Positions 1 to 12,400 of a stretch of 64,000 bases of DNA are shown here, piece by piece. Under the pieces are notes generated by a model that saw nothing but the letters and a program-made list of their open reading frames with translations, was not told where the DNA came from and ran no database searches. Both the position numbers and the translations under genes were made by a program. The first letter of the stretch is position 1; each line of letters opens with the position of its first letter. The stretch covers positions 1,672,501-1,736,500 of the forward strand of contig CM024172.1 of assembly GCA_013433145.1 (NCBI GenBank), in the 5' to 3' direction. Source of the stretch: Ascaris suum (lineage: Eukaryota; Nematoda; Chromadorea; Rhabditida; Ascarididae).

Positions 1-172
1 CGCACAACCTGCACTACTCTATTTGGTTCCGGCATGTGTTTTGATTCCGTTAAGTGTTGCGAAGATCCGTGGAGAGGCGGCTGAAATGTGGAATTATTGT
101 GAGGAACATCTCATCGAAAAGAAAGACGAAGATAAACTAAAGGAGAAGGAAAAAGAGAAGAAAAATAAATAA
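1..172 (+). CDS. HM13: Signal peptide peptidase (HM13 / C. elegans imp-2 type), C-terminal exon, 5' partial
   Basis: Signal peptide peptidase is a presenilin-like aspartyl protease of the ER membrane that cuts leftover signal peptides inside the bilayer. The exon enters from the left edge; codons run from base 2 to the TAA at 170-172. It encodes AQPALLYLVPACVLIPLSV, which contains the PAL motif (QPALLYLVP) conserved next to the catalytic aspartate helices of SPP and presenilin. A final membrane segment is followed by a charged cytosolic tail rich in K, E and D that ends KEKEKKNK. Human HM13 ends in the same way, with the PAL helix and then a lysine-rich tail. Both catalytic aspartates lie in exons outside the window. 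The stop codon is embedded in AATAAATAA, so a poly(A)-signal-like hexamer overlaps the end of the ORF. The family call is firm; SPP and SPP-like paralogues cannot be fully separated from this exon alone. Confidence 0.88.
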   Translation, partial: AQPALLYLVPACVLIPLSVAKIRGEAAEMWNYCEEHLIEKKDEDKLKEKEKEKKNK

Positions 173-235
173 ATTGTCCACATATCTTTGCAGGGAATAT
201 ATTTATTGTGTTTCTGTGTTATCCATTGGTTTATT

Positions 236-254
236 GGGGGGGGGGGGGGGGGGG
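236..254 (+). repeat. Poly(G) run, 19 bases
   Basis: Uninterrupted G run 64 bases after the peptidase stop codon. One of many G or C homopolymers in the window. The length may be unreliable in the assembly. Confidence 0.85.
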
Positions 255-746
255 TTTCAGTAATTCACATCCTGATGAATGCTTCATAATAGCTCGAGTA
301 TATAGAATGGTAATATGAGATGACCTATGGTAATATGGATATGGGTAACATTGCACGACGTTTTTCTAGATGATTTCGAGCCATATTTTGGTTGAATTCC
401 TTCTTTAAATCACCTTGTTTAATGCATATGGGTTAGTTAGTTTATTGTTATACAACAGCAACGAAGAATTGCGATTATTTCTTAGTTTCACTTCAAGGGC
501 TGGCATTCTCTTGTTGCACAATTTTAGTTGGAGATTTATTTCTATGGAACATTAGGAAAAAAGAAAGGATCTTCAAAACAGCTATATAGGAAGTAAATTT
601 AAAGAGATCTGAATGTCTCATATAATTAATGATGCCGAATTTTTTTTTTTCAACGTGAATAATCGTTTCATTGCGATCGATTTGGACTAATGAAGTACCA
701 TTTTTCAGAGGGTTTTCATAAGCATTGAAGTAGTGTTCCTCAACTA

Positions 747-820
747 CTTGAGCTTCAACTCGAAGTTTAAGTTAGCATTATTAATGAAATATTGAGCTTG
801 AGCTTCAACTCAAAGTTTAA
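747..820 (+). repeat. Two-copy direct repeat
   Basis: The 24-base unit at 747-770 recurs at 797-820 with one mismatch. The start of the shared part is cttgagcttcaactc. Local duplication with 26 bases between copies. Confidence 0.7.
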
Positions 821-2723
821 TGAAATATGGAAATATTTCGAATCATAGAGTATTATACGAAATATTGCTAGTCGTAGCATTTATTTATTAAATTATTATG
901 AGAATAATTCATGAAATTTTTCTATTGGTCGTTGCTTTTTTTTCTTTTCTTTCTTTTTTTTTTTTCAAAGATTTATTCAATATGTATCTTTGCTGATGAA
1001 ATTTTTCTGTTGGTGGGAAAGTTAAATTTTGCAATGAATATTTTTTTTAATTTTAGGCATTAAATAAATGACATTTGGAATATCTTCTGATGATTTACTC
1101 ATGTCAGTTTTCTATCTGATTGTCGCTAATGTAATTTCTTTTTTGCATTGACTTTAATCAAACGTAAGAAATATTCAACTCGACATATTTCGTTAGCGTT
1201 TTTAAATAGTGGTAATTTGTTTGTGTTGGTAAATCCAGGTATAATCCGATTCAGGCTGAGGTAATGCTTGTTTTTTTTTTCCAAATGATTAATGAAAATC
1301 TTGGATATAGATATAGATGAATCCATGATCGCTCGATTATCAGATTAGTACTTTTTTATTGTCTGTAATTCTTGATTTATTTTTGCCCCCCCCCCCCTCC
1401 CCTTCTCCCCTCTCCACTCCTCCTTGTTTCTAGTTATCCTGAGAATAGCAGTTTTGCATTCTTTTTTTCTAAGCTTTGTAATCATTGAAAAGAAAATGAG
1501 ATATGATGAGGTATTTTCTTTGATATGCAAAATAAGATATGAAGTTTATTATTTAGAGATAGATTCGTGATGAATTTTCATGCTCGTCTTTTTTTTTAAT
1601 GATATGGTATTCTGTGTATATTTTATTGTGAGGCTTCATTTCATCAGGTGGTAGGCTGTAATTTATTTTTGTTTTTTTTTTTCTTTTATAATGGGTTCGC
1701 TAAATTATTTCCACTCCTATTTGTGGTGTATGTTTGTTTTATCTTTGTTGTTGTGTCGTTCTTTGTTCTTATAAACGATGCTATTTTCTCTTATTATTGG
1801 TTGGCAGCAATAAATTGCATATCTGTTTAACGTATACTAAATCAAGATTTAATATAGGTTTATAAAATGGCCGCATTATAAATTGAGCATATTTTGTCTC
1901 TCAATTAAATTAAGATTTATTGAATTTTATTAAAAAGTCGTAAATTTAACTTTATAGCTTAATTTACCTTAATATTGCAATGATTATTTTGCAATTGCGT
2001 TAATTCGTGCAATCTTTGTTGGAGTTATTTCTCGATCATTCATGATTGAACGACGAAGAGCTAATGATTCGGGTGAATAATACGGATCGGTGATGGAAAA
2101 TGGTTGTGGAGATATAAGTAAGCGATAGCGAATCGTTTTATTTCAGATGCGAAGTGCATAAATACAACGATGATTTATAGCTTGACCTGAGATAACGAAA
2201 GCAATTCAAGCAAATGAAGCATGAGTTGAGGCGGGTTTGGGGTTTCGGCTGAATGGGGTCATCTCGGGTATTTGTTGACGTTTTTGGATCGTAAGTAAGC
2301 GGTAGGGTACCTTTCTACACCTTGAAGTAATTGCAAAACTTATAGCCACGACTACGCTTAAGAATCATAGTTGCCGGCATGACATTTCAGTTCATTCCTT
2401 CTTTATAAACGATCGCAATTGAATCGCATTTCACGAAATAACTTCGAGAGAAAGGTGGGAAGAACAATTAGTGAAATATTTCGAATAGACAGGTGTGACA
2501 TTTGAGCCGATGTCTTATCGCGACGTGATATATACGGAGGAGATTCTCATTCTTTCTAACTCAATCAAACATTTCTAACAAGCGGATATCCGAGTATAAC
2601 TAAATTCGATTCTTCTAGAGATAATTATTTCTTCCAAATGTGTTAGTATATTTCACAAAAAAAAGAACTGCGGTGAGGAACTTCTCACCCGATATATCGG
2701 CACAGGTCATATGGCAGGTCAAA

Positions 2724-4640
2724 TTACAGGTAATACTTTGGATGTGGAGAGTCGTTGAAATCCCACCTGAGTGAGATTTGAATTGCTGCGCCTCGTTTTG
2801 CAATAAGCGTAGTCAACTCAACAAGGCTTCCCGGACGTTCGAAGATCACCAGCTCAATATGCATTAATCTATTATTGGCCATCATACCTGTAATGCTTAA
2901 TGAGTGCATCTTTCTTCCGCGACACTCTCCCATTCTCGCCACAATGGGCTACATAAAACCTACACGTATATTGCTTCAACGACGACTACAACGCAAAATG
3001 AATCCCGTCAGCTTTGAGCTTCGCACCTTCTAGAGTTTTCCTCGGATAGGCTTCCTGGCATGGCAGCACCTGGTGCTCGAGCGGTTGCTATGTCTCAAAA
3101 AAAAAAAAGCTTAGAGGGATTCCATTTTGAATCGGAGAAACGGAACTCCGGTTTTTAAGTGACATCAACCTTTAACCTCCGTAGATGTCTGATCGTAATG
3201 AGTCTGGACATCTTGCAAATAGGCATGTGAACATCCTTCAAGTAAAAATTTCTCATTTTTCAACCGTGGCATTTTGAAATTGGCGCCTAAAAATGTTTGC
3301 AGATGATCCAAAATGTTGGAGGAATTTCCACTCTTTTATTGTTAGTACCTTACAAATCACAGAACTTATTGGTGGTGTTGACCTCTTTCTATGCATCGTC
3401 CGTGACACGTTGAGTCAATATCCTCATCCATGATGAGCGCCACCACTCTTTTTCATTTGAGGTCGTCAAAGCAACTGACCAGAGAGTAATGCAGCCACGA
3501 CGCCAAATGCACCTGCCCACTTCAAAATTACCTGTAAATTTAAATAAGGCAAAAGCCATGGTCTCATAACTATATTTAGTAGATTTAACAAACATGGTGA
3601 ATACATGATAGAATGGGCGCATGAGAATGTAGTTTATCACGTAGAAAAGCAATTGAATTGCAATAGGATGATAAACGCGTTCTAGACATAAAACGAAGAC
3701 AATCATGTACGAAGGAGAGAGGATGAATAATTTTGCGAAGTCAGTTAATTCAAGTACAAAACACTTCCAGCATCAATAATCATATCCAAATGTTCATAAT
3801 AGTTGATATATTTGCAATGATTTTGAATTGCTAAATGCAGATTAATTATTAAGGCCGTGTGATTCAATCATATATTTTCACTAAAATTTCTGTAACGATT
3901 ATAAAAAAAAAAAAGATGCTGTGAAAACGATATAAAGAACGATGATTCATCATCAGAAGGTAATCTAGGTCATATTCGCGGTCTTATTTTACAAATAGGG
4001 CTGAAGCAGAAGGAGCGGAGTTCATGGCTTTTCAACATCGAAGTGCACCGAAAAGTTTTGCTTGCGATATTTTTTGAGCCTTTAAAAGCTTCTTTTATTC
4101 CCTGTAGTAATTTGAAAATACTTTAGGCATAGTTTTTTTGTGGAAAGCTAGCTTAAAACGTTGTTTGTTCGGCGTATTCCCTTTCAGGAGGTATTGTCTA
4201 GGTATGACCAACATTGCATCATCGATGCGTTCCTTCTAGGTAGTAAAATTCGAAGATCATTGAAAAGTATTCCACTGCCTGCATTTTACTAGTAAGGGAA
4301 AAAGTCCTTCTATCAACGATATTCACTTCGACGAGGACTTTAGCACCGTATTTGCCGTAAGCTTCGACCTTCATGATAGGTGCATGTCCAGACATGACCA
4401 GATTGATTGGGATACTCAACTATTGTCCATGATAACTTAGAGCTTAGAGCATGATTACCCGCAGATGCAGTGTAAACACGTTTCTTCTTATCGTTTTCGC
4501 TTAGCTGTAGCAATGCCTAACGTGCACGACGCTCTTTGAAGCTACCTGTCGGCGCTGTCCACATGAAGTCCCTTGCGGAGGGATGACTGGACGATAGACT
4601 CCGAACACTGATTCGTGCTTACTTCTAACAGTTTTCTTCG
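2724..4640 (-). pseudogene. Decayed threonine/serine dehydratase (PLP fold type II with ACT domain)
   Basis: Reading down the minus strand, pieces appear in the order expected of the enzyme that deaminates L-threonine or L-serine. Near 4590-4440 there is GSFKERRAR, the PLP-lysine motif (normally GSFKERGA). An in-frame TAG follows, then ALLQLSENDKKK and YTASAGNHA, the conserved glycine-rich Asn loop. After a frameshift come LSYHGQ with a stop, then INLVMSGHAPIMKVEAYGKY at 4430-4340. At 3540-3400 a piece reads VILKWAGAFGVVAALLSGQL. The frame then breaks and resumes as DDLK, stop, KRVVALI. At 2900-2780 an intact ACT-domain strand reads ELVIFERPGSLVELTTLIAK. The family has these motifs in the same order with an intervening tetraglycine loop, which I could not find. 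At least two stops, two frameshifts and missing segments make this a pseudogene. Some intron borders (cattacag near 2890) survive, so it decayed from a genomic copy rather than from a retrocopy. Confidence 0.8.
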
Positions 4641-5129
4641 AGTTTAATCTGTCAAATTTGGCAGTGAACTTTTTCTCGATTGTAAACTGTCGATGTAATT
4701 TCAATTCAATTTTCGGCTTTATTTTCGTTGTCGACTGCATAGAGTGTTTGATCATCGTCAGCGAACAACAAAATATGATCGTACAACTTCAGAGATGGAC
4801 TAAATCGGGGAATAAAGCAAAAAATGATTCCTACTTCATCAGAGATTTTATTGTTTGCAGAAGTGATATGCTTCATCCTCATCAACTATCTCCATATTAT
4901 TAATTTAAATCTTTCATTTATTTATTTGCTATCAGTGGACATTTGAAAGTATACTAAACTTATTGAGAATATCACTTCGAAGGACATATGTCAATTTATA
5001 TCATTCAATATTTTCATATACAAAGTCATTTATTTTATGGCCACAATCTTTTCTGCATCTATGCTATATGTTATGGAATTGCTCTACTAACTTGCACAAT
5101 TGTCCTGCTAAACATCTGTGAAGATTGGC

Positions 5130-5160
5130 GGAGGGGAGGGGAGGGGAGGGGAGGAAGGAG
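5130..5160 (+). repeat. (GGGGA)n tract, G-quadruplex candidate
   Basis: Five or more runs of three to four G separated by single A. This spacing fits an intramolecular G-quadruplex on the plus strand. Confidence 0.7.
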
Positions 5161-5252
5161 GGACTGAAGAGGAGGGATTCTCTCTTTCCTAAATTCTCTA
5201 GAAATACATTCAAACGCAAAATTTCGCTTTAAAATTTTCGTAGATTTTAGCC

Positions 5253-5416
<164 letters not shown>

Positions 5417-8321
5417 CTCAGTCTCTTTTCCGTTCTATCAACTTTTTTGTTGAGATTTCATGTCACGTATGTGCTTCGTTGAATTATCGAATAAAACTCC
5501 TCCAACAACTCAAATCTATATGCGCTTACTATGATTAAGTTGCTTCTAATCTTTTATTTATCTTCATTGTAAGTCCCATTTGAAAAGTGATTTAACATCG
5601 CGTCGACATTGTAATTTCTTACTAAGCGAATTTCAAATAATATATACATAATCATAAATTCTTTATGCCATAACTTCTCAAGTATAATTTTCATTATTCT
5701 GCGATGTATTTAATTGTTGCTAATATTAATATTTTCGCTATCTATCGTTATATAAGAACCATATCCCACCTCTTCTATTCGAATGCATTGTTGCAATCTT
5801 GAGAGTCAAATTTATCATTTACCTTTGTATGTCTCTTACCTTTATAGGTCAAAGTTTACCTTTATACCTTTATATGTCGTTCATCTTTATTTACCTTTAT
5901 ATGTTAATTAGCTTTATGTGTCAAAATTGCATTTATCAAAGTGTTCATTAGTTGTTTGTTGAAACTTTTTATAAACTGAGTGCACGCATTCAGCAATAAT
6001 TCTTCGAAGCATTCTATTTGCTCTATATTATCTCGCCTATATTATTTGCATTTTGAAGACCATCGAAATTTGCATGAAATAGTACATTATTAAATTTGAA
6101 TATGATCTCTTTACGAGTGGAACTTTTAGGCTCCTCAATTTTGCATAGAAATGAGGCACTTAATCAAATTTTGTGAGCTTTTTTGGTGAGATTGTAATTC
6201 CGCATCTTGCCAACATTTATTGTGCTAATTAATTTCTGTTATACCTTGCGTTCGCCAAGCGAATTCGTGCTCCTCTTTGACAATGAACACGCAGATTTCG
6301 CGGATTGTCTGCATTGATCTTTATCTAACACCTTTAGGCATACCTGTGTGTATCAACACATTATAGTCCCCTGCGGATAATAACCCCCTCCCCCGCCCCG
6401 GTTGCAATATGATATGCCTCACAGTAGTGAGACATTTAATAGCTGATCAAGACCTCTGCATAATAGCCTAACTAGATCTGTGGATTGCTACTATTGGATT
6501 GATGTGGATTGTGGATTGCTACTATTGCTACTATTGGACAAACAAAGTCACATGCATCTAAATACATAAATACAGACTTGACGATGACATAAGCTTCCAC
6601 CATTTCAGGTTTATAAGGAAAGTAATTCAGAAAATTTAACGATATTCAAGAGGGTAAAGTGGAGTAAGCATTGCACAACTTGATTCATCTCCATTTTGAG
6701 GTACACATCGATACCGGTCGGTCTCTTGCGAAACACGAAGCGAATGACGACATTCAGTCATCTCTATATGTCGCTTGTTGAATGTGAACACAATTAATGC
6801 TATCTGTAACTAGCAGAAAGCATCGACTCCTCGAATCATCTTCTATCGTTCAACAGTACTCATCGATATTTTCTAGCACTATCGTCATTAATAAAGAAAA
6901 TTTCTGAATGATTTCCTGTTGTAATCATATCACTTATTAACTGATGATATGCACCGTTATAAGGATGTACACTCATCCTTGCCGAAATTCTTCCCCACTA
7001 GAATTGCCGCCGTTTCATTAGACTCTCATAAAGCGAGGTGACTATTTCAAAAAGAACTATTCACTCATTTTAAAAAGCTGGAGCTAGTATAGGAGTTCCC
7101 TTGACGTCCACCTCCGAATTCCCTCTCTTCATCCTCAGCCCTATCCCACTCTCTTCTACAATCCCTCATGTGTCATCCATCTTGCAACCGAAGTACATTG
7201 TAGAGAAGCTCATCCAAAACATTGAAGTATGTCATTTTTGGTATATGAGGATAGTATCTCAAACAATATATATGTATAAGTAGGATGAATAGAGCGATGA
7301 TGTACAATAGCGTGAAATCGGTTGTCGTGATTCGATTTTCCTTCATACTTGTGGAGTGTATAGTAAGATACGCATAAAGTGATCGCTATTATGATCGTTT
7401 TATTGACAAATACACAGCAAATTTTCACTCCGACGCCCGAAGTGCTCTTATATGTTCCGCCGCATATAAATGCATTATCTAAATGTTTGTCATTTCATTC
7501 GATTTATTATCTCAAAAAAAAAAGAAAATTTTTTTCCCCCTCATCATTTTATCTGTTTATATTATAATTTTTAAATTTATAATAAAAGAATGATGAGAAT
7601 AAGCGGAAATAAAACCTCCAAACAACAAATCGCTGCCGAATTTTAATTGTAAGATTGCTGGAAAAGTCGTTCTGTCAAAAGAAATTTATAGCGTATGCGT
7701 AATTTCTCAAATAATCTATCGAAGTTATTCTACTCAAAGCTTGAACATAAGAGAAAGATTAAACGAATGGTACTTGATGATAACGCTTGAAGCCTAGTAA
7801 ATACTTTTTCAGGTTTTAGCCAACAATGAGCTAACGCTTGGCCTTATGTTTCGAGCCTAATGATTTCTTATCACGGCATCAATACGATGCATTTAAGCAT
7901 CACATACGCCCACCTGTTGCAACTTCATTAAATATTCATGCAGATTAGATCACACTTTTGTGCTGATGAAAATATATCATTTCTGCATATGTTTGACGTA
8001 AGATTCACCTCTCCCCTCTTTGAATGTGCGTTAAGGCTAATTTGCAAATCAAATCATATTACCTGCTAAGGTTTTTGTGAATGCATGTGAAAAGCGGCAT
8101 GAGGATAGCAACATCCATATCGGGGTCGGAATTATGGGGACATGAATGGGAAAACACGCACTGAATTCGGCATACGTCTGAAGTATGAAGATTGTAATAA
8201 TTGTTAATGATATCCTGATATTGAGTTACATAATTGGCTAACGTCCTTTCATTAATTACCGAAACCGGAATACGACGGAGGCGGAATATTTCAGGTAAAC
8301 CTAAATTATATTTGGGAAAAT

Positions 8322-8478
<157 letters not shown>

Positions 8479-9328
8479 GCGTATAGATTTAAGATTGAAT
8501 GTGTGTTATAAATATTCACTGAGATTATAAGTGTTTAAAAAAATCAATATTTAATGATTATATTTGTGTTGAAAATGAATGGCCGTTTATAAATGATCGG
8601 ATTTTATCATTTATTTCATTCGTTAAGATTTTATTTTCTATTATCTTTATTTTTTCTTTCTTTTTTCCACTTTTCTTCAATAACTGTTAATGAAAAAATC
8701 TATTGGGACAAGTTTTTTTCTATAATTCGCTAGACTATTTCAAGTGGAAGTTTTAATAAATAACAATTTTACTCATTTTGAAAACGAGTTTTTTTTTCTT
8801 CCTTTCAAGTTTTTCGTTTATTAACTTTAGCAATGAACTGATCGTTAGATTCGATGATTTTACTCCTATTGATTGATCAAAATCGATACAGGCATTGATC
8901 AGCTATCACGATATGCTTGATAGATATATAGGTATGTATTTGTCTGTCTGTATGTATGTATGTGTGTCCTGCCCGTACGTATGCATGTATGTATGTGTTT
9001 ATATGTATGTTTATCCAATAGTTCCAATATTTACCTCAATTTGAAAAGCAGTAACGATGAAATTTGACGGATATAATCTATGGTTAATAATTTTTCATAT
9101 CATATAACCTTTTTTCATTTAAAAAGAAATTCTATTTTTAATCTGATTTGAAAAAAAAAAAAGAGCTCATCTCAATTCAGCGCGTTCTAAAGATCACATT
9201 ATTTTAATATATGACGCCGTATATCAGTCATATAATCTCTATGCATAGAAGATAATTTAATTTTCTCAGCATTGCCATAGTTTTTTTTTTTTGGTAATAA
9301 ACGTAATATTTGTATATTTATCCACTGC

Positions 9329-9452
9329 GCGCACAGACACACGGATCTTTGAGGTAGTGGCACACAGACACACGGACCATTGAGGTAGTGACACACAGAC
9401 ACACGGACCATTGAGGTAGTGGCACACAGACACACGGATCTTTGTTCTAGTG
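9329..9452 (+). repeat. 31-bp tandem repeat, four copies
   Basis: Units start at 9329, 9360, 9391 and 9422. Each has the core cacagacacacgga followed by ttgaggtagtg or a close variant. The middle two copies are nearly identical and the outer two share atcttt in place of accatt. No unique spacers separate the copies, so this is a minisatellite and not a CRISPR array. Confidence 0.9.
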
Positions 9453-12400
9453 GATTTATGTTTGTGTGTTTTGATTTTTCTCAGAGAATATTCCAATAAA
9501 ATATCAATGTTTTTGTTTATATGTATAGGCGGAACGGCCCGAAGGCAAAAAGATTGAACGATATTTTTTCAGTAATATTTACATCGTTGTTGTTTGTGAT
9601 GTGTAATGATAACGATAGAAATCTTTGCAATTAAAATGAACGCCTAATTCGTTTCTCTTTTGAAAGATTCATTTCGTAGATAGTTGAAAGCACGCTTCGC
9701 ATATCTTTTCGTCATCTATTTTCATCAACAACATCTCAACGATATCTCTAATTGCTGATATTTTATTCTTGTTATAATCGGTGAGTGAATCGTCCTCCGA
9801 TTTTGCTCGACGCTTCCCTCATCATTATTCGTATATCAATTTGACCTCTTCTACGATAATAAAAAGGTAACGCCTTCTTTTTCTAAATGATTTCCATCTA
9901 TGCAAAATTGCATAGTTGCCTGTTGCTTGTCGATTTTCGCTTCAAGATACAATAAAAATGGGCGGTCCATAAGAATAGTGCTGCTATGGCTACGGTGGCT
10001 ATGATGTGCAGGTTCTTATGAGCGATGAAATGGCTCATTGAAGTTTGTTTGAGGGACTCGAAACGGTCGCCTCTGATAAACTCACTTTAAGTGTGTTTAC
10101 ACGTCGACGATATTTGTGGTTCGCGCATTTCAATTGAGCGCAAAGGACTTCTCGAGGTGGTTGTGTCTATAGGCGGTGAACAATACGCAACCTTACCTGG
10201 AAGGTTTTTGTTGACCAATAAACTTCGTACCTGTGTCAACGGCTTATACCCACTTGCATTATCTCTCACTTATTCACACATCGGTTATTTCCGACTCTAC
10301 TCGACTCCTATTACTTCATATGATTGTCTATATTGTTTATCATAATATTCGATGCGTTAAATTTTCATTAGATTCGCGTTATGATGAATTCAGCAAATAG
10401 ATGCAAAATAAATAAGCAATAATTATCAACTGATAACGAATGATCATTATTAGAGATTAAAATAGGTCAATAAAGATTAGAGATAAGGTAAATATAAATT
10501 TCAAAAATATCGCATGCGAACAATTCAATGTATTTTGTACGCGTTCAAAGTGCACAAAACATAGCGTTTCATTTGAGTGTAATATCATAGCGAGAGTGTG
10601 TATGGGTTGAGTGATCGACAACGTAATTTCCATTGACATATTGTGTAGTGCCTGAGGCGGGCTCGTTTGTTCTCGACACTAGCGGCTGTCAGATTCACAT
10701 TTGTAGCTCGTTTATTGCCTACCTGTCTATAGGTGTCGTCTTGTCAACTTTTTTTTTTTTTGAAGAGTACGTCATTCATATAGGTCAAGCGCTTGTTACC
10801 TTACGTTTTAGATGCGGTTAGGTGAATTTGATATGTTGAGGTTTCTGTAAAAAAAGTTTTTAATACCATTATATACCAATTCTAATAAAATGCATTCTTT
10901 TCCCATAAATACTCGGGTAGAAATAAGATAGTATGGGAAAGGATTTGGGTAAGCATAAGTTGCATACCTTAGCGGTAGTACCGAAGTAATTAGTCATAGT
11001 AATTGTTGTAGTAGTAATGCTCATATAATCTTTACTTGTTCGAGGTCACGGAAAATTCCATTCAAACAATGAAATAAAAGTGCGTCAAAGGTATAGGAAG
11101 TAAGATAAGTTTATACTTATATAAATTATTCACGTAAGATGGACGTGGACAAAAAAGTAGCCCTCTCCCATTCCTCCACTCACCCCCCTCCCTCCCCACC
11201 ACCACTTTCCCATCTTTGCATATAACATTGACGCTTAATTATGCAAAACTACACATTACTGCATCTCTAACGAGTAAGTATAAGCAGTAATAAATTGACA
11301 GTTATAGAGGAAACCAATTTTATTAGAGATTTTTGATTTTCATTAAATGCTCTATTCGTTACTATTGAGGCTTAATATTTTTGTCGCAAATGCTACAACC
11401 ACTTTCAAGTTCAGCTAAAAAATAAGTTCGTTTATTACGAATATGTTTTTGATATCGGAGCGATTAGTGCAATATAAATAAGAGAATATTACTAGTATTT
11501 TAATAATTGGTTACTTCATAATATTATTGATAATAATATTATTTTGATGCATTCTCAAGTTGGTTAGATATTTTTACCAATAAACGAACTAATAAAAATG
11601 CACTAAGTATTTCATATGTAAATTTTATCGATAGTATATCGAATGAAACGTATGGATTACAAATTTTGAGAAAACTAGAAGTTGATTATTAACGTTATGA
11701 AAGTTTTTATTGCTTCGAAAATCGTTATCAACTAAAGAAGAATTATAATTGATAGCAATAAAATTGTAAAATTAACAGCACCACTAAAAGTTATGTTTGC
11801 ATTCAAAAATGAAATACACAAGAGGAATAATTTATATTTTCGGCAAAAGAAAAAAAAAAAATTCATTATTGCTAAATTCATTTAATTTTCTTTGAATTTT
11901 ATTCTAATTTCTATTGTTTTATTTATTTTGTTTAGTAAATAATGAAGAAATTTTGTTCTATTTTATATTCGACAAATTGCAATTGTCGATAACGATTGGT
12001 TGTATTGATATGCTTGATGAGGAGATTTTCACTAAAAAAAATACCGTTTATGAGTGCATTTTTTTTTTAAATTTTTAAATTTGGATTTTCTGAAATATTA
12101 CACTTTTTGCAGTAATTACTTATACTTTTTACCAGTATTAAGTATTTGTTATTGTAATAGACTAAATTCTTCATTAATAAATATAACCTTTTGATTATCG
12201 CAATTTTCGCTCTCTTATACTTCTATTTATTTCGATATCATCGAAGCATTTTCGCCCAAAAAAAAAAGATCGAATATTTCACGTTTTTAGTGAATTATCA
12301 CTAATCGTTTTATTTATATATTATTATTATTATTATTTCCCACATTTTATGATCGAGAAACCGATTTTCATTTCAAGGTTTTTAATTAGCAAATGTTTTA

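Larger units (their letters stand above)
173..2723. other. Intergenic, 3' flank of the peptidase gene
   Basis: No coding exon was recognised on either strand. The plus strand is T-rich. The stretch holds a 19-base G run at 236-254 and a C-rich tract at 1386-1410. Short open frames here have no family resemblance and no consistent splice sites. Confidence 0.5.

Noticed and set aside
9329..9452. Regularly spaced repeats that could look like a CRISPR array
   Set aside because: The copies are contiguous with no unique spacers and the genome is eukaryotic. It is a 31-bp minisatellite.
10087..10345. Overlapping open frames on both strands
   Set aside because: No recognised motif. Two-strand openness in a locally GC-richer patch is not evidence of coding.
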